The notes under the pieces were generated by a model. That model did no database searches. It saw only the letters and a program-made list of their open reading frames with translations, and was not told the origin of the DNA. From Planctomycetota bacterium (lineage in GTDB: Bacteria; Planctomycetota; JACQVX01): DNA of 37,802 bases. The stretch spans positions 1 to 37,802 of the forward strand of contig JACQVX010000147.1 in NCBI GenBank assembly GCA_016209495.1. The letters run 5' to 3'. Of this stretch, positions 1 to 7,015 are shown piece after piece. Within the stretch, counting starts at the first letter, position 1. Each line of letters starts with the position of its first letter. The position numbers were made by a program, and so were the translations under genes.

Positions 1-1
1 G

Positions 2-613
2 ACGCCGCCGAGGCGCCCCCCCGAGCCATCGGATTGGCTGGACCGGCTGGCCAGCGCCGAGCCCACCCCGGGGGGCGGGGCGGCGGCGGCGGCGGCGGGG
101 GCCTCGGCGGCGGCCCTGTGCGTCATGGTGGCGCGCATCGGGGCGCGGCGCGGGGGCGGGTTGGAGGCGGAGCTGCGGGAGGCCGAGGTGGGTCTGGAGA
201 GGCTGCGCCGGATGCCCGCAGCCGACGAGGCCTCCTACGCCCGCGTGGTCGAGGCCCTGCGGCGTCCACGGGAGGACCCTGAGCGCGCGGGGGCCGTGGC
301 CGGGGCCCTGCGGGGCGCGGCCCAGAGCGCGGCGGAGGCCATGGCGGCGGCGGCCGAGGTCGCACGCCTGGCGGCGCGCCTGGCCAGGGTGGGGCCGCGA
401 CGACTCCGGCACGACGCCGCCACGGCCGCGGTCCTGGCCGGGGCGGCGGCCCGGGGCGCCTCGTGGATGGTGAGGGCCAACACGGAGGCCATGGAGGACA
501 AGGCCACGGCCGCCCGGTTCCTGGCCTGGGCCGGCTCCGAGCTGGCCAGGGCCCGCGAGGCGGCGGCGGAGGCGGAGGGCGCGGCGGGGATCGCCGGGGA
601 GGTTCGGAAGTGA
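2..613 (+). CDS. Formiminotransferase-cyclodeaminase-like protein (methenyl-THF cyclohydrolase, FchA type), 5'-partial
   Basis: The frame is open from base 2 to the TGA at 611-613, about 203 residues. Near the start it reads WLDRLASAEPTPGGGAAAAA followed by a small-residue-rich helix ending in VMVARIG. This is the hallmark N-terminus of the FTCD_C/FchA cyclodeaminase family, which has a folate-binding 'PTPGGG' turn and an all-alpha fold. The family is usually 200-210 residues, so only a few residues and the start codon should lie outside the window. Family members convert formimino-THF or methenyl-THF in cytosolic one-carbon metabolism. The rest is Ala/Arg-rich helix, consistent with the family but low in complexity. 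The stop overlaps the GTG of the next gene. Its link to the polysaccharide genes is unclear; it may simply be the neighbouring locus. Confidence 0.8.
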   Translation, partial: TPPRRPPEPSDWLDRLASAEPTPGGGAAAAAAGASAAALCVMVARIGARRGGGLEAELREAEVGLERLRRMPAADEASYARVVEALRRPREDPERAGAVAGALRGAAQSAAEAMAAAAEVARLAARLARVGPRRLRHDAATAAVLAGAAARGASWMVRANTEAMEDKATAARFLAWAGSELARAREAAAEAEGAAGIAGEVRK

Positions 614-1029
614 CCGTGGACCGCGCCGGGCCGGCCGCGGAGCGCCGGAGCGCCCGCCTCTTCTTCCACCTCCTGGCCCTTCTGGCCGCGGCCGCCGCGG
701 GGTGGTGCGCCTGGCGCGGCCGCCCCCCTGCTGTCTGGGGCGCGGCAGCGGGGGCCGGCGCGGCGTTCCTCCTCCTGGGGACCGTGGGGTTGGACCTGGG
801 GCAGGTCCTCTTCCGGGCCTGGACCCGGGTGGCGGAGCCCCTGGGCCGGGTCATGACCTCCGTCGTCCTCACCGTCGCCTACTTCACGGCGGTCACGCCC
901 GTGGCCCTATGCCTCCGCGCCCTGGGCAGACGCCCCATGGCGCCGGGCTGGGGCGGCGAGCGCCGCTCCAGCTACTGGCGGCCGTATCACGACATGCCCG
1001 ACCGCGAGCGCGACCGGAGGATGTTCTAG
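610..1029 (+). CDS. SxtJ-family small membrane protein
   Basis: 139 residues from a GTG at 610 that overlaps the upstream TGA (GTGA). The protein has a short charged N-terminus, a hydrophobic hairpin (about residues 19-60), an amphipathic stretch with WTRVAEPLGRVM, a further membrane segment (about 82-100) and a C-terminal tail with RPMAPGWGGE, SSYWRPY and DRERDRRMF. This layout, with a conserved mid-protein helix, a short TM and a C-terminal Trp-rich tail, is that of the SxtJ family. SxtJ proteins sit beside carbamoyltransferases in saxitoxin clusters and in many polysaccharide loci, and their biochemical role is not established. The stop TAG shares its last base with the GTG of the carbamoyltransferase, so translation is coupled. 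I infer it anchors or assists that enzyme at the inner membrane. No SxtK/DUF5989-type small protein, often the third member, is visible next to it. Confidence 0.75.
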   Translation: MTVDRAGPAAERRSARLFFHLLALLAAAAAGWCAWRGRPPAVWGAAAGAGAAFLLLGTVGLDLGQVLFRAWTRVAEPLGRVMTSVVLTVAYFTAVTPVALCLRALGRRPMAPGWGGERRSSYWRPYHDMPDRERDRRMF

Positions 1030-2846
1030 TGAGCACGTGGATCCTGGGCATCTCGGCCTACTACCACGACAGCGCCGCCGCCCTGGTGCGGGACGGCGAG
1101 GTGGTGGCGGCGGCCCAGGAGGAGCGCTTCACCCGGAAGAAGCACGACGCCGGCTTTCCCCGCAACGCCGTGGACTACTGCCTGCGGGAGGGGGGGATCT
1201 CCGTCCGGGACCTGAGCCACGTGGGTTTCTACGACAAGCCCCTCCTCAAGTTCGGCCGCCTCCTGGAGACCTACGTGGGTTTCGCCCCCCGGGGGCTCCG
1301 CTCCTGGCTGGCGGCCATGCCCACCTGGCTCAAGGACAAGCTCTGGATCGGGGACCACATCGCCACCAGCCTGGGCTGGGAGGGGGAGGTCATCTACGGG
1401 CAGCACCACCTCTCCCACGCGGCCAGCGCCTTCTTCCCCAGCCCGTATCGGGAGGCGGCCATCCTCACGGTGGACGGGGTGGGGGAGTGGACCACCGCCA
1501 GCCGGGGCCTGGGCTCGGGGAACCGGGTGGAGATCCGCGACGAGGTGCGCTTCCCCCACTCCCTGGGCCTGCTCTACTCCGCCTTCACCGCGTTCACCGG
1601 CTTCAAGGTGAACAGCGGCGAGTACAAGCTCATGGGTCTGGCGCCCTACGGGGAGCCGCGCTACGTGGACCTGATCTACCGCGAGCTGCTGGAGGTGGCC
1701 GAGGACGGCTCTTTCCGGCTGAACATGGACTACTTCGACTTCGCCACGGGCCTGCGCATGACGAACCGGCGCTTCGAGCGGCTCTTCGGCGGGCCGCCCC
1801 GGAGGCCCGAGACCCCGATCACGCAGCGGGAGATGGACATGGCCCGCTCCATCCAGGTGGTGACCGAGGATGCCATGCTGAGGATGGCGCGCTCCCTCCA
1901 CCAGGAGGTGGGCGCCCGTCACCTCTGTCTGGCCGGCGGCGTGGCCCTGAACTGCGTGGCCAACGGGCGGATCCTCCGGGAGGGCCCCTTCGAGGGGGTG
2001 TGGATCCAGCCGGCCGCCGGCGACGCGGGGGGGGCCCTGGGGGTGGCGCTCTACGTCTGGCACCAGCACCTGGGGAATCCGCGCGAGGCGGACGGGGTGC
2101 ACGATCGCCAGCGAGGCTCCTACCTGGGCCCGGCCTTCGGCGCCGACGAGATCCGGCGCTTCTTGGACGCCCAGGGCGCCGTCTACGAGGAGGTCCCGCC
2201 GGGCGAGCTGCCCGGCCGGGTAGCCGACTGCATGGTCGCCGGGAAGGTGGTGGGGCTGCTCCAGGGCCGCATGGAGTTCGGCCCCCGGGCCCTGGGGGCG
2301 CGCAGCATCATCGGCGACGCCCGCTCCGCCGAGATGCAGAGGCTCATGAACGTGAAGATCAAGTTCCGGGAGTCCTTCCGGCCCTTCGCCCCCAGCGTGC
2401 TCAGGGAACACGTCCACGAGTGGTTCGAGATGGACTGCGAGAGCCCCTACATGCTCCTGGTGGCGGACGTGCGGCAGGAGCACCGGGTGGCGCACGCCCA
2501 CGCGGGGCTCGCGGGCCTGGACAAGTTGAAGGCCGTCCGCAGCACCGTCCCGGCCATCACCCACGTGGACTACAGCGCCCGGGTCCAGACCGTGGACCGG
2601 GAGGTGGCCCCGCGTTACCACGCCATCATCGAGGCCTTCCGGGCGCGCACCGGGTGCCCGGTGATCATCAACACCTCCTTCAACGTCCGGGGCGAGCCCA
2701 TCGTCTGTACCCCGGCGGACGCCTGGCGCTGCTTCCTGCGCACGAATATGGATGTCCTGATTATTGAGGATTTCCTGATCGATAAGGTGCGTCAGAACGT
2801 ACAGCCTCCGGACGAGTCGTGGAAGGAGGAGTTCCCGCTGGACTAG
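1029..2846 (+). CDS. Carbamoyltransferase (NodU/CmcH/SxtI family)
   Basis: 605 residues from a GTG that shares a base with the SxtJ stop. The N-terminal ASKHA-fold domain begins with WILGISAYYHDSAAALV. It contains the HHLSHAASAFF metal-binding histidines (about 126-136), VDGVGEW and a SGEYKLMGLAPYG segment. The C-terminal YrdC-like domain has GRMEFGPRALGARSI (about 413-428) and ends with the INTSFNVRGEPIV motif. These are the signatures of the Carbam_trans_N/C enzymes, which move the carbamoyl group of carbamoyl phosphate through a carbamoyl-adenylate to a hydroxyl of a sugar or secondary metabolite. Length and motifs are complete. In this locus an O-carbamoylated sugar in the glycan is the likely product; a free small-molecule substrate cannot be excluded. 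Confidence 0.93.
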   Translation: MSTWILGISAYYHDSAAALVRDGEVVAAAQEERFTRKKHDAGFPRNAVDYCLREGGISVRDLSHVGFYDKPLLKFGRLLETYVGFAPRGLRSWLAAMPTWLKDKLWIGDHIATSLGWEGEVIYGQHHLSHAASAFFPSPYREAAILTVDGVGEWTTASRGLGSGNRVEIRDEVRFPHSLGLLYSAFTAFTGFKVNSGEYKLMGLAPYGEPRYVDLIYRELLEVAEDGSFRLNMDYFDFATGLRMTNRRFERLFGGPPRRPETPITQREMDMARSIQVVTEDAMLRMARSLHQEVGARHLCLAGGVALNCVANGRILREGPFEGVWIQPAAGDAGGALGVALYVWHQHLGNPREADGVHDRQRGSYLGPAFGADEIRRFLDAQGAVYEEVPPGELPGRVADCMVAGKVVGLLQGRMEFGPRALGARSIIGDARSAEMQRLMNVKIKFRESFRPFAPSVLREHVHEWFEMDCESPYMLLVADVRQEHRVAHAHAGLAGLDKLKAVRSTVPAITHVDYSARVQTVDREVAPRYHAIIEAFRARTGCPVIINTSFNVRGEPIVCTPADAWRCFLRTNMDVLIIEDFLIDKVRQNVQPPDESWKEEFPLD

Positions 2847-2850
2847 GGTA

Positions 2851-2880
2851 TGGACAGGGCGCGCCCCCCGTCGCTAGGAT
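2851..2880 (+). promoter_or_regulatory. Putative sigma70-type promoter for the lipoprotein at 2917
   Basis: TGGACA (2851-2856), an 18-bp spacer and TAGGAT (2875-2880), followed by CGCCCCG. It lies just after the carbamoyltransferase stop and 37 bp before the next start, which has a strong AGGAGGGAGG ribosome site at 2901-2910. The -10 followed by a CGCCC discriminator recurs at other promoters in the window. Confidence 0.45.
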
Positions 2881-2916
2881 CGCCCCGAAATCGGCGGGGC
2901 AGGAGGGAGGCGAGCC

Positions 2917-3576
2917 ATGGCATCAGGGTCCCGGGCGTCCTTGGGGTGGCCGTGCGCCGCGCTCGCCGTGGCGCTCGTCGCCTGCCAGGCCCCCGCGGGC
3001 CGCGGGGACCTGCCGGAGCGCGCCTCGGCGGGAGGGGAGCCGTCGGCGGCGAGCGCCCGGCACATCCCCATCGCCCAGCCTGGCGATGGCAGGCTCCCGC
3101 CCGAGTGGGAGCTGACCACGGCCGACCTCGCCTCGGTGCGGGGGGCCCGCGAGGCTATCATGGCGTGGGTCCTCGAGCTGCGCGATGGTGGGGGCCAATC
3201 GGCGCCGACGGTGGACGCCGAGCCTCCCGAGGGCTGCCACCTGGAGCGGCACATCGTGAGCTTCGACGGCGAGGTGATCCTCGACGATTTCGCCTGCGTG
3301 GGTCAATGCCCTGGCGGAGGGGCCTGCGCCAAGGTCCTGCGCCCCTCCCCCGACACCGAGCACGGTTCCTGGGTCCGGGTGCGGTGCGCCTGCCAGGAGG
3401 CCCGGGCCGAGGGGGCGGACGCCTGCGTAACCGAGGCCGCACGGGGGGCCATGGGGCTTCGCATGTTCATCTGCAAGGGCACCTGTCCCGGGGGCGGCCA
3501 CTGCGTGCAGGGTCGAAAGACCCTGGACCTGGGCTCGACCCACATTGAGCGACGCTTCTGCGTGTGCGTGCCCTGA
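2917..3576 (+). CDS. Cysteine-rich lipoprotein with two CPGG six-cysteine modules
   Basis: 219 residues. The start is fixed by AGGAGGGAGG six bases upstream. An N-terminal hydrophobic stretch ends in LVAC, with Cys23 as the probable lipidated residue, followed by a low-complexity linker to about residue 105. Two repeats follow. The first has Cys107, 127, 131, 137, 157 and 159; the second has Cys170, 186, 190, 196, 215 and 217. Each is C...C-x3-C-PGGG-x-C...C-x-C, with FACVGQCPGGGAC and FICKGTCPGGGHC as cores. The even number and fixed spacing suggest disulfides in the periplasm or at the cell surface. The protein at 4742 carries one copy of the same module. I know no named family with this pattern and assign no function. 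The stop codon lies inside a hairpin shared with the convergent gene. Confidence 0.75.
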   Translation: MASGSRASLGWPCAALAVALVACQAPAGRGDLPERASAGGEPSAASARHIPIAQPGDGRLPPEWELTTADLASVRGAREAIMAWVLELRDGGGQSAPTVDAEPPEGCHLERHIVSFDGEVILDDFACVGQCPGGGACAKVLRPSPDTEHGSWVRVRCACQEARAEGADACVTEAARGAMGLRMFICKGTCPGGGHCVQGRKTLDLGSTHIERRFCVCVP

Positions 3577-3594
3577 GGAGTCGTGACCTCAGGG
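3571..3594. terminator. Bidirectional hairpin between convergent genes
   Basis: A perfect 8-bp inverted repeat: CCCTGAGG at 3571-3578 and CCTCAGGG at 3587-3594, with an 8-nt loop. The TGA stop of the + lipoprotein (3574-3576) and the stop of the - epimerase (3589-3591) both lie inside the stems. There is no U-tract, so termination rather than a chance palindrome is inferred from position only. Confidence 0.45.
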
Positions 3595-4626
3595 GAACGC
3601 GGCCCGGATCGTCTCCAGGTGGACGTCGACCCACTCGACCAGGCGCCGCAGGCCCTCCCGCGGGGCCACCCGGGGTCGCCACCCCAGCTCCTCGCGGGCG
3701 CGCGTGATGTCCGAGACGTAGACCCGCTGGTCCCCGGGGCGCCAGTCGCCTCGGGAGACCTGGATGCGCCGGCCCCGGAGCTCCCCTAGCAGCTCCAGGG
3801 TCTCCCCCACCGAGAGGGTGTGGTCGGGGCCGCCCCCGATGTTGTAGGCCCGGCCGCGGGTCCGGCCCTCCCGGGCCGCGGCGGCCGCCGCCCGGAATGC
3901 CGCCACCAGGTCGTCCACCCATAGGACGTCCCGCACCTGCCGGCCGTCTCCGTAGACCGTGATGGGCCGGCCCAGGGCGCTGGCGATGGCGAACCAGGCC
4001 ACCCAGCCCTGGTCCTCCACCCCGAACTGGCGCGGCCCGTAGATGCAGGACTGGCGGAAGACCACGGTGCGGAGCCCGTAGACCCGCCCGTGGTCGATGA
4101 AATACTGGTCCGCCGCCCCCTTGGAGCAGCCGTAGGGGGAGTGGAAGTCCAGGGGCCAGGACTCCGGGACGCCCCAGGGCAGGTCCGCCAGGGCGTAACG
4201 CCCACCTCGCGCCTCGACCCGGGCCGCCTCCATCCCGCCGTAGACCTTGTTGGTGGAGGCGTAGATGAGGACCGCCTCGGGGCACCCGGCCCGGGCGGCC
4301 TCCAGGAGGTTGAAGGAGCCCAGGGCGTTGACCTCGAAGTCCAGTCGCGGGTCCGCGACCGAGGACGTGACCGCCACCTGGGCCGCCAGGTGGAGCACCA
4401 GGTCCTGGCCCCGGCAGGCCCCCTGCAGGGACTCGCGGTCGCGGCGGACGTCGGCCTGGATCACCCGCAGCTTGCCCGGCATCGCCCGGAGCCACTCCAC
4501 ATTGGCCGTGGCCCCGGCCCGTGAGCCGTCGTCCAGGACGGTGACCTCGGCGCCCCCGGCGAGATAGGCGGCGGCCGCGTTCGAGCCGATGAAACCCGCG
4601 CCGCCCACGATGAGGACCCGCTCCAT
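3589..4626 (-). CDS. CDP-paratose 2-epimerase-like NAD-dependent epimerase (extended SDR)
   Basis: 345 residues. The Rossmann motif GGAGFIGSN is at residues 8-16, followed by VLDDGSR. The NAA region reads HLAAQVAV, the STNKVYGG segment follows, and the catalytic Tyr/Lys lie in SPYGCSKGAADQYF. RQSCIYGPRQFG and EDQGWVAWFAIA follow. The 'STNKVYG ... SPYGCSKGAADQY ... CIYGPRQFG-EDQGWVA' series is diagnostic of the CDP-paratose 2-epimerase (TyvE/RfbE) branch, which interconverts CDP-paratose and CDP-tyvelose for O-antigen side branches. The other genes for CDP-3,6-dideoxyhexose synthesis (RfbF, RfbG, RfbH, RfbS) are not in this window, so the exact substrate is uncertain. The ATG at 4624-4626 lies 4 nt downstream of a structured leader shared with the GT4 gene at 5183. 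Confidence 0.85.
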   Translation of the reverse strand: MERVLIVGGAGFIGSNAAAAYLAGGAEVTVLDDGSRAGATANVEWLRAMPGKLRVIQADVRRDRESLQGACRGQDLVLHLAAQVAVTSSVADPRLDFEVNALGSFNLLEAARAGCPEAVLIYASTNKVYGGMEAARVEARGGRYALADLPWGVPESWPLDFHSPYGCSKGAADQYFIDHGRVYGLRTVVFRQSCIYGPRQFGVEDQGWVAWFAIASALGRPITVYGDGRQVRDVLWVDDLVAAFRAAAAAAREGRTRGRAYNIGGGPDHTLSVGETLELLGELRGRRIQVSRGDWRPGDQRVYVSDITRAREELGWRPRVAPREGLRRLVEWVDVHLETIRAAFP

Positions 4627-4630
4627 GAGC

Positions 4631-4672
4631 GACGTACCTATCTTTCCGGCCTGCCGGAGGCAAGTCCGAAAG
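4631..4672 (-). promoter_or_regulatory. Structured 5' leader of the epimerase gene (hairpin plus ATAGGTACGTC)
   Basis: Read on the - strand, bases 4672-4642 form a 14-bp stem (one mismatch and two non-canonical positions) closed by a 3-nt loop. ATAGGTACGTC (4641-4631) follows, then 4 nt, then the ATG. The AGG inside the tail is the only Shine-Dalgarno-like site. On the + strand the stem-loop is identical at 30 of 31 bases to that at 5137-5167, but its tail is on the opposite side, always towards the start codon. Confidence 0.6.
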
Positions 4673-4685
4673 GACGGAATGTAGC

Positions 4686-4714
4686 TTGTCCCCCGTAAAG
4701 GGCTGGCTTATGCT
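4686..4714 (+). promoter_or_regulatory. Putative promoter of the small lipoprotein gene
   Basis: TTGTCC (4686-4691), a 17-bp spacer, TATGCT (4709-4714), then GCCCGCC. Transcription would start about 20 bases before the ATG at 4742, whose GGAGGAG ribosome site is at 4729-4735. Confidence 0.55.
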
Positions 4715-4741
4715 GCCCGCCTATCCGTGGAGGAGTTGCCG

Positions 4742-5083
4742 ATGAGACGTGGAAACAGGGCCTTGGCCCCAGCGGTCTTCGGCCTCCTGGCCCTTATGCT
4801 GGGCTGCACGGCGCCTTCATCATCATCGGCATCATCGGCGCCGACCGCACGGACCGACGGTGCCCCGCTGAGCATCGTGAGGCCGGTCATCGATGGACCC
4901 GTGATCGTCCGTGGTTCCATGGAGTTCCTGCCCGAGGGGTCGGGGGCCTCCGACTCCGGGTGTCACTTCCAGATCAGCGCAAACGAGATCCGCTGCGTGG
5001 GGACGGGCTGTCCCGGGGGCGAGTCCTGTCAGATCCGGGTCCTGGCAGACCGGATCACCTGCGGCTGTCTCCCGGACCACTAG
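4742..5083 (+). CDS. Small lipoprotein with one CPGG six-cysteine module
   Basis: 113 residues. The ATG at 4742 is preferred over an in-frame GTG at 4727 because GGAGGAG lies six bases before it. The signal peptide is AVFGLLALMLGC, with a clear lipobox and Cys22 as the predicted lipidation site, followed by a Ser/Ala/Thr linker. The C-terminal module has Cys74, 85, 90, 96, 107 and 109, with CVGTGCPGGESC at its core and a terminal CGC. It is the single-copy relative of the two modules in the lipoprotein at 2917; only the C-x3/4-C spacing differs. The function is unknown and a disulfide-bonded outer-membrane or surface protein is inferred. The gene lies between inverted copies of a 42-bp leader element (4631-4672 and 5137-5178), so it may have been inserted between two previously divergent genes. 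Confidence 0.75.
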   Translation: MRRGNRALAPAVFGLLALMLGCTAPSSSSASSAPTARTDGAPLSIVRPVIDGPVIVRGSMEFLPEGSGASDSGCHFQISANEIRCVGTGCPGGESCQIRVLADRITCGCLPDH

Positions 5084-5136
5084 CGGGACGGGAGCTGAGG
5101 TCCGGCGGGCGAGGCGTCGGCGGAGAGTAGCCCTAG

Positions 5137-5178
5137 CTTTCCGGCTTGCCGGAGGCAAGTCCGAAAGATAGGTACGTC
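5137..5178 (+). promoter_or_regulatory. Structured 5' leader of the GT4 gene (hairpin plus ATAGGTACGTC)
   Basis: A 14-bp stem with a 3-nt GGA loop occupies 5137-5167. ATAGGTACGTC (5168-5178), 4 nt and the GTG at 5183 follow. It is the partner of the element at 4631-4672, with the same stem, tail and distance to the start codon. No better ribosome site exists for this gene. Confidence 0.6.
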
Positions 5179-5182
5179 TGCC

Positions 5183-6304
5183 GTGAGGCTGGCCCTGGTC
5201 CATGACTGGCTCACGGGGATGCGCGGCGGCGAACGCTGCCTGGCGGAACTCTGCCGGGCCTTCCCCGGGGCCCGGGTCTACACCCTGATCCACGTCCCCG
5301 GGAGTGTGGAGGGCGTCATCGAGGAGCGGGTCGCCGGCACCTCGTTCCTCCAGCACCTGCCAGGCGTGGGGCGATACTACCGCGCCCTGCTGCCCCTCTT
5401 CCCCGCGGCGGTCCGGTCCCTGTCCCTGCGGCCGGGGGGCCACGACGCCGTGCTCTCGCTCTCCCACTGCGTCGCCCACGGAGTCCGGGTCCCGCCGGGC
5501 GTCCCCCACCTGGTCTACTGCTTCACGCCCATGCGCTACGTGCGCGAGCAGTGGGAGGACTACTTCGGCGACGGGCGGCTGCCGGGGCCGCTTCGGCCCC
5601 TGGCGCGGGTCCTGGCGGACCGGCTTCGCGCCTGGGACGAGCGGGCGGCCCGGCGAGTGGACCGCTACCTGGCCATCAGCCGGCACGTCGCCGACCGGGT
5701 GCGCTCGGCCTACGGCCGGGAGGCCGAGGTGGTGTATCCCCCCGTGGATACGGCCCGCTTCCAGGACGTCCCGCCCCTGGCGGACGGGGAGGGGGATTAC
5801 CTCATCGTGAGCGCCCTGGCGCCCTACAAGCGCATCCACGAGGCCGTGGAGGCCTGCAACCGCACCCGGCGGCGGCTCTGCATCGTGGGGAGCGGCCAGG
5901 ACGAGCGCCGTCTGCGCGCCCTGGCCGGGCCCACGGTGCGGCTCCTGGGGTGGCGGCCCGAGGAGGAGGTCGCGGGCCGGATGGCCGCCTGCCGCGCCTT
6001 CCTCCTCCCGGCCCCGGAGGAGTTCGGCATCGCGGCCGTCGAGGCCCAGGCCGCAGGCCGGCCGGTGATCGCACGGGCCGAGGGGGCCGCCCTGGAGACC
6101 GTCACCCCGGAGTCGGGCGTCCTCTACGGCGGCGGCCTGGAGGAGGCCCTGGAGGCCTTCGAGGCCCGGGAGGGGGGCTTCGACCCGCGGGCCTGCCGTG
6201 CCTCCGCCGGGCGCTTCTCGCCGGGGCGCTTCCGCGAGGCGATGGCGCGGGTCCTCGTTAAAGGTAGCCCAGCTCCCGCAGTAGCTCTCCGGCCTCCGAC
6301 ATGA
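5183..6304 (+). CDS. Glycosyltransferase family 4 (GT-B fold, WbaZ-like)
   Basis: 373 residues from the GTG at 5183. The N-terminus LALVHDWLTGMRGGER is the acceptor-domain motif typical of GT4 mannosyltransferases of the WbaZ/RfbU type. VYCFTPMRYV and the YLAISRHVADRV segment mark the inter-domain region. The C-terminal donor domain has SALAPYKRI, CIVGSGQDERRL, LLGWRPEEEV and PAPEEFGIAAVEAQAAGRPV, the last containing the EX7E element (EEFGIAAVE). It should transfer a sugar from a nucleotide donor to the lipid-linked glycan at the cytosolic face of the inner membrane. Donor and linkage cannot be read from sequence. Its C-terminus overlaps the convergent sulfotransferase gene by 47 bp, and the last ~20 residues look extra to the family. 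Confidence 0.9.
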   Translation: MRLALVHDWLTGMRGGERCLAELCRAFPGARVYTLIHVPGSVEGVIEERVAGTSFLQHLPGVGRYYRALLPLFPAAVRSLSLRPGGHDAVLSLSHCVAHGVRVPPGVPHLVYCFTPMRYVREQWEDYFGDGRLPGPLRPLARVLADRLRAWDERAARRVDRYLAISRHVADRVRSAYGREAEVVYPPVDTARFQDVPPLADGEGDYLIVSALAPYKRIHEAVEACNRTRRRLCIVGSGQDERRLRALAGPTVRLLGWRPEEEVAGRMAACRAFLLPAPEEFGIAAVEAQAAGRPVIARAEGAALETVTPESGVLYGGGLEEALEAFEAREGGFDPRACRASAGRFSPGRFREAMARVLVKGSPAPAVALRPPT

Positions 6305-6974
6305 AGGCCTCTTCGTGGCGGGGGCGAAAGTGATTGCGCCAGTCGCCGCGGTCTCCCACCCGGACGAAGGTGTTGTGGTCGTAGGTGGAGTCCATGGCCT
6401 TTCGCATCAATTCGCGCGTGTTGGACTCCACCGCCCGCCGGACGGCAGACTCCGCCACGCCCAATCGGAACTCCCGAAGGAGCCCGGCCAGGCTGGCGGC
6501 GCGGGCCTCGAGAAGCTCTTCATAGCGCACCGTGGGGACCGCCACCTCGCGCCAAGCGCGGACGAACTCGCGCCACTCCCTCGCCACGCGCGGCACGTAC
6601 GCGTCGAAGGGCTCGTCGAATTTCTCGTAGATGCCGTTCCGGACGCAGAGATCGGCCTCGTAGAAGAACCGCGAGACGACCACGTCGCGCCCGTCCCTGA
6701 GCAGGTGGACCTGGCGCGCATCGAAGCCCACCAGGGGAGACCCCGGCAGCTCGTGACTCTTGATCACGCAGCTTTCGGTCAGACCCAGGTGCTGCGCCCC
6801 CGCGTACCAGGGGTGACGCCGGGCATCGTAGTGTGGGTAGCCATCGACGATGTAGATGTCACGCTTGTGGATCTCGAGCGCATCGCCCAGCAGGTTGGCC
6901 AGCCACGTCCCCCCGGACCGGGGATACTCGGCCACGACGATGCGTAGTGCAGATCCAGCCATGGTGCCCTCCAT
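6258..6974 (-). CDS. PAPS-dependent sulfotransferase
   Basis: 238 residues from the ATG at 6974; an in-frame ATG at 6962 also has a GGAGGG site, so the first four residues are uncertain. The 5'-phosphosulfate-binding loop is YPRSGGTWLANLL (17-29). The 3'-phosphate-binding motif is HLLRDGRDVVVSRFF (90-104). The C-terminal RVGDRGDWRNHF (205-216) matches the RxGxxGxW signature of the Sulfotransfer_1 family. The enzyme moves sulfate from PAPS to a hydroxyl or amino group. It is divergently arranged, 41 bp apart, from the fused ATP sulfurylase-APS kinase gene that makes PAPS. This argues strongly for sulfation of the glycan encoded here. The acceptor cannot be named. Confidence 0.9.
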   Translation of the reverse strand: MEGTMAGSALRIVVAEYPRSGGTWLANLLGDALEIHKRDIYIVDGYPHYDARRHPWYAGAQHLGLTESCVIKSHELPGSPLVGFDARQVHLLRDGRDVVVSRFFYEADLCVRNGIYEKFDEPFDAYVPRVAREWREFVRAWREVAVPTVRYEELLEARAASLAGLLREFRLGVAESAVRRAVESNTRELMRKAMDSTYDHNTFVRVGDRGDWRNHFRPRHEEAFMSEAGELLRELGYL

Positions 6975-6978
6975 CGGC

Positions 6979-7009
6979 TTCCCTCGGGGCCAGGGAGTTG
7001 GATATCCTA
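6979..7009. promoter_or_regulatory. Possible overlapping divergent promoters around GGATATCC
   Basis: The palindrome GGATATCC sits in the 41-bp gap between the sulfotransferase and the Sat-CysC gene. It offers a + strand -10 (TATCCT, 7003-7008, followed by ACGCCCG) and a - strand -10 (TAGGAT, 7009-7004). The -35 regions are weak. With the + strand -10 only 7 bases before the ATG at 7016, the Sat-CysC mRNA might be almost leaderless. Confidence 0.3.
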
Positions 7010-7015
7010 CGCCCG

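Noticed and set aside
34-282. Short Gly-rich frame at the window start
   Set aside because: Out of frame with the cyclodeaminase motif and pure low-complexity sequence.
1026-2621. Long open frame on the - strand opposite the carbamoyltransferase
   Set aside because: Its translation is His/Gly/Val/Pro-rich with no recognisable motif. It mirrors a well-supported gene and is expected from third-position GC.
2857-2866. GGGCGCGCCC palindrome after the carbamoyltransferase as a terminator
   Set aside because: Only 10 bp with no loop or U-tract, and inside the probable promoter spacer of the next gene; likely chance in GC-rich DNA.
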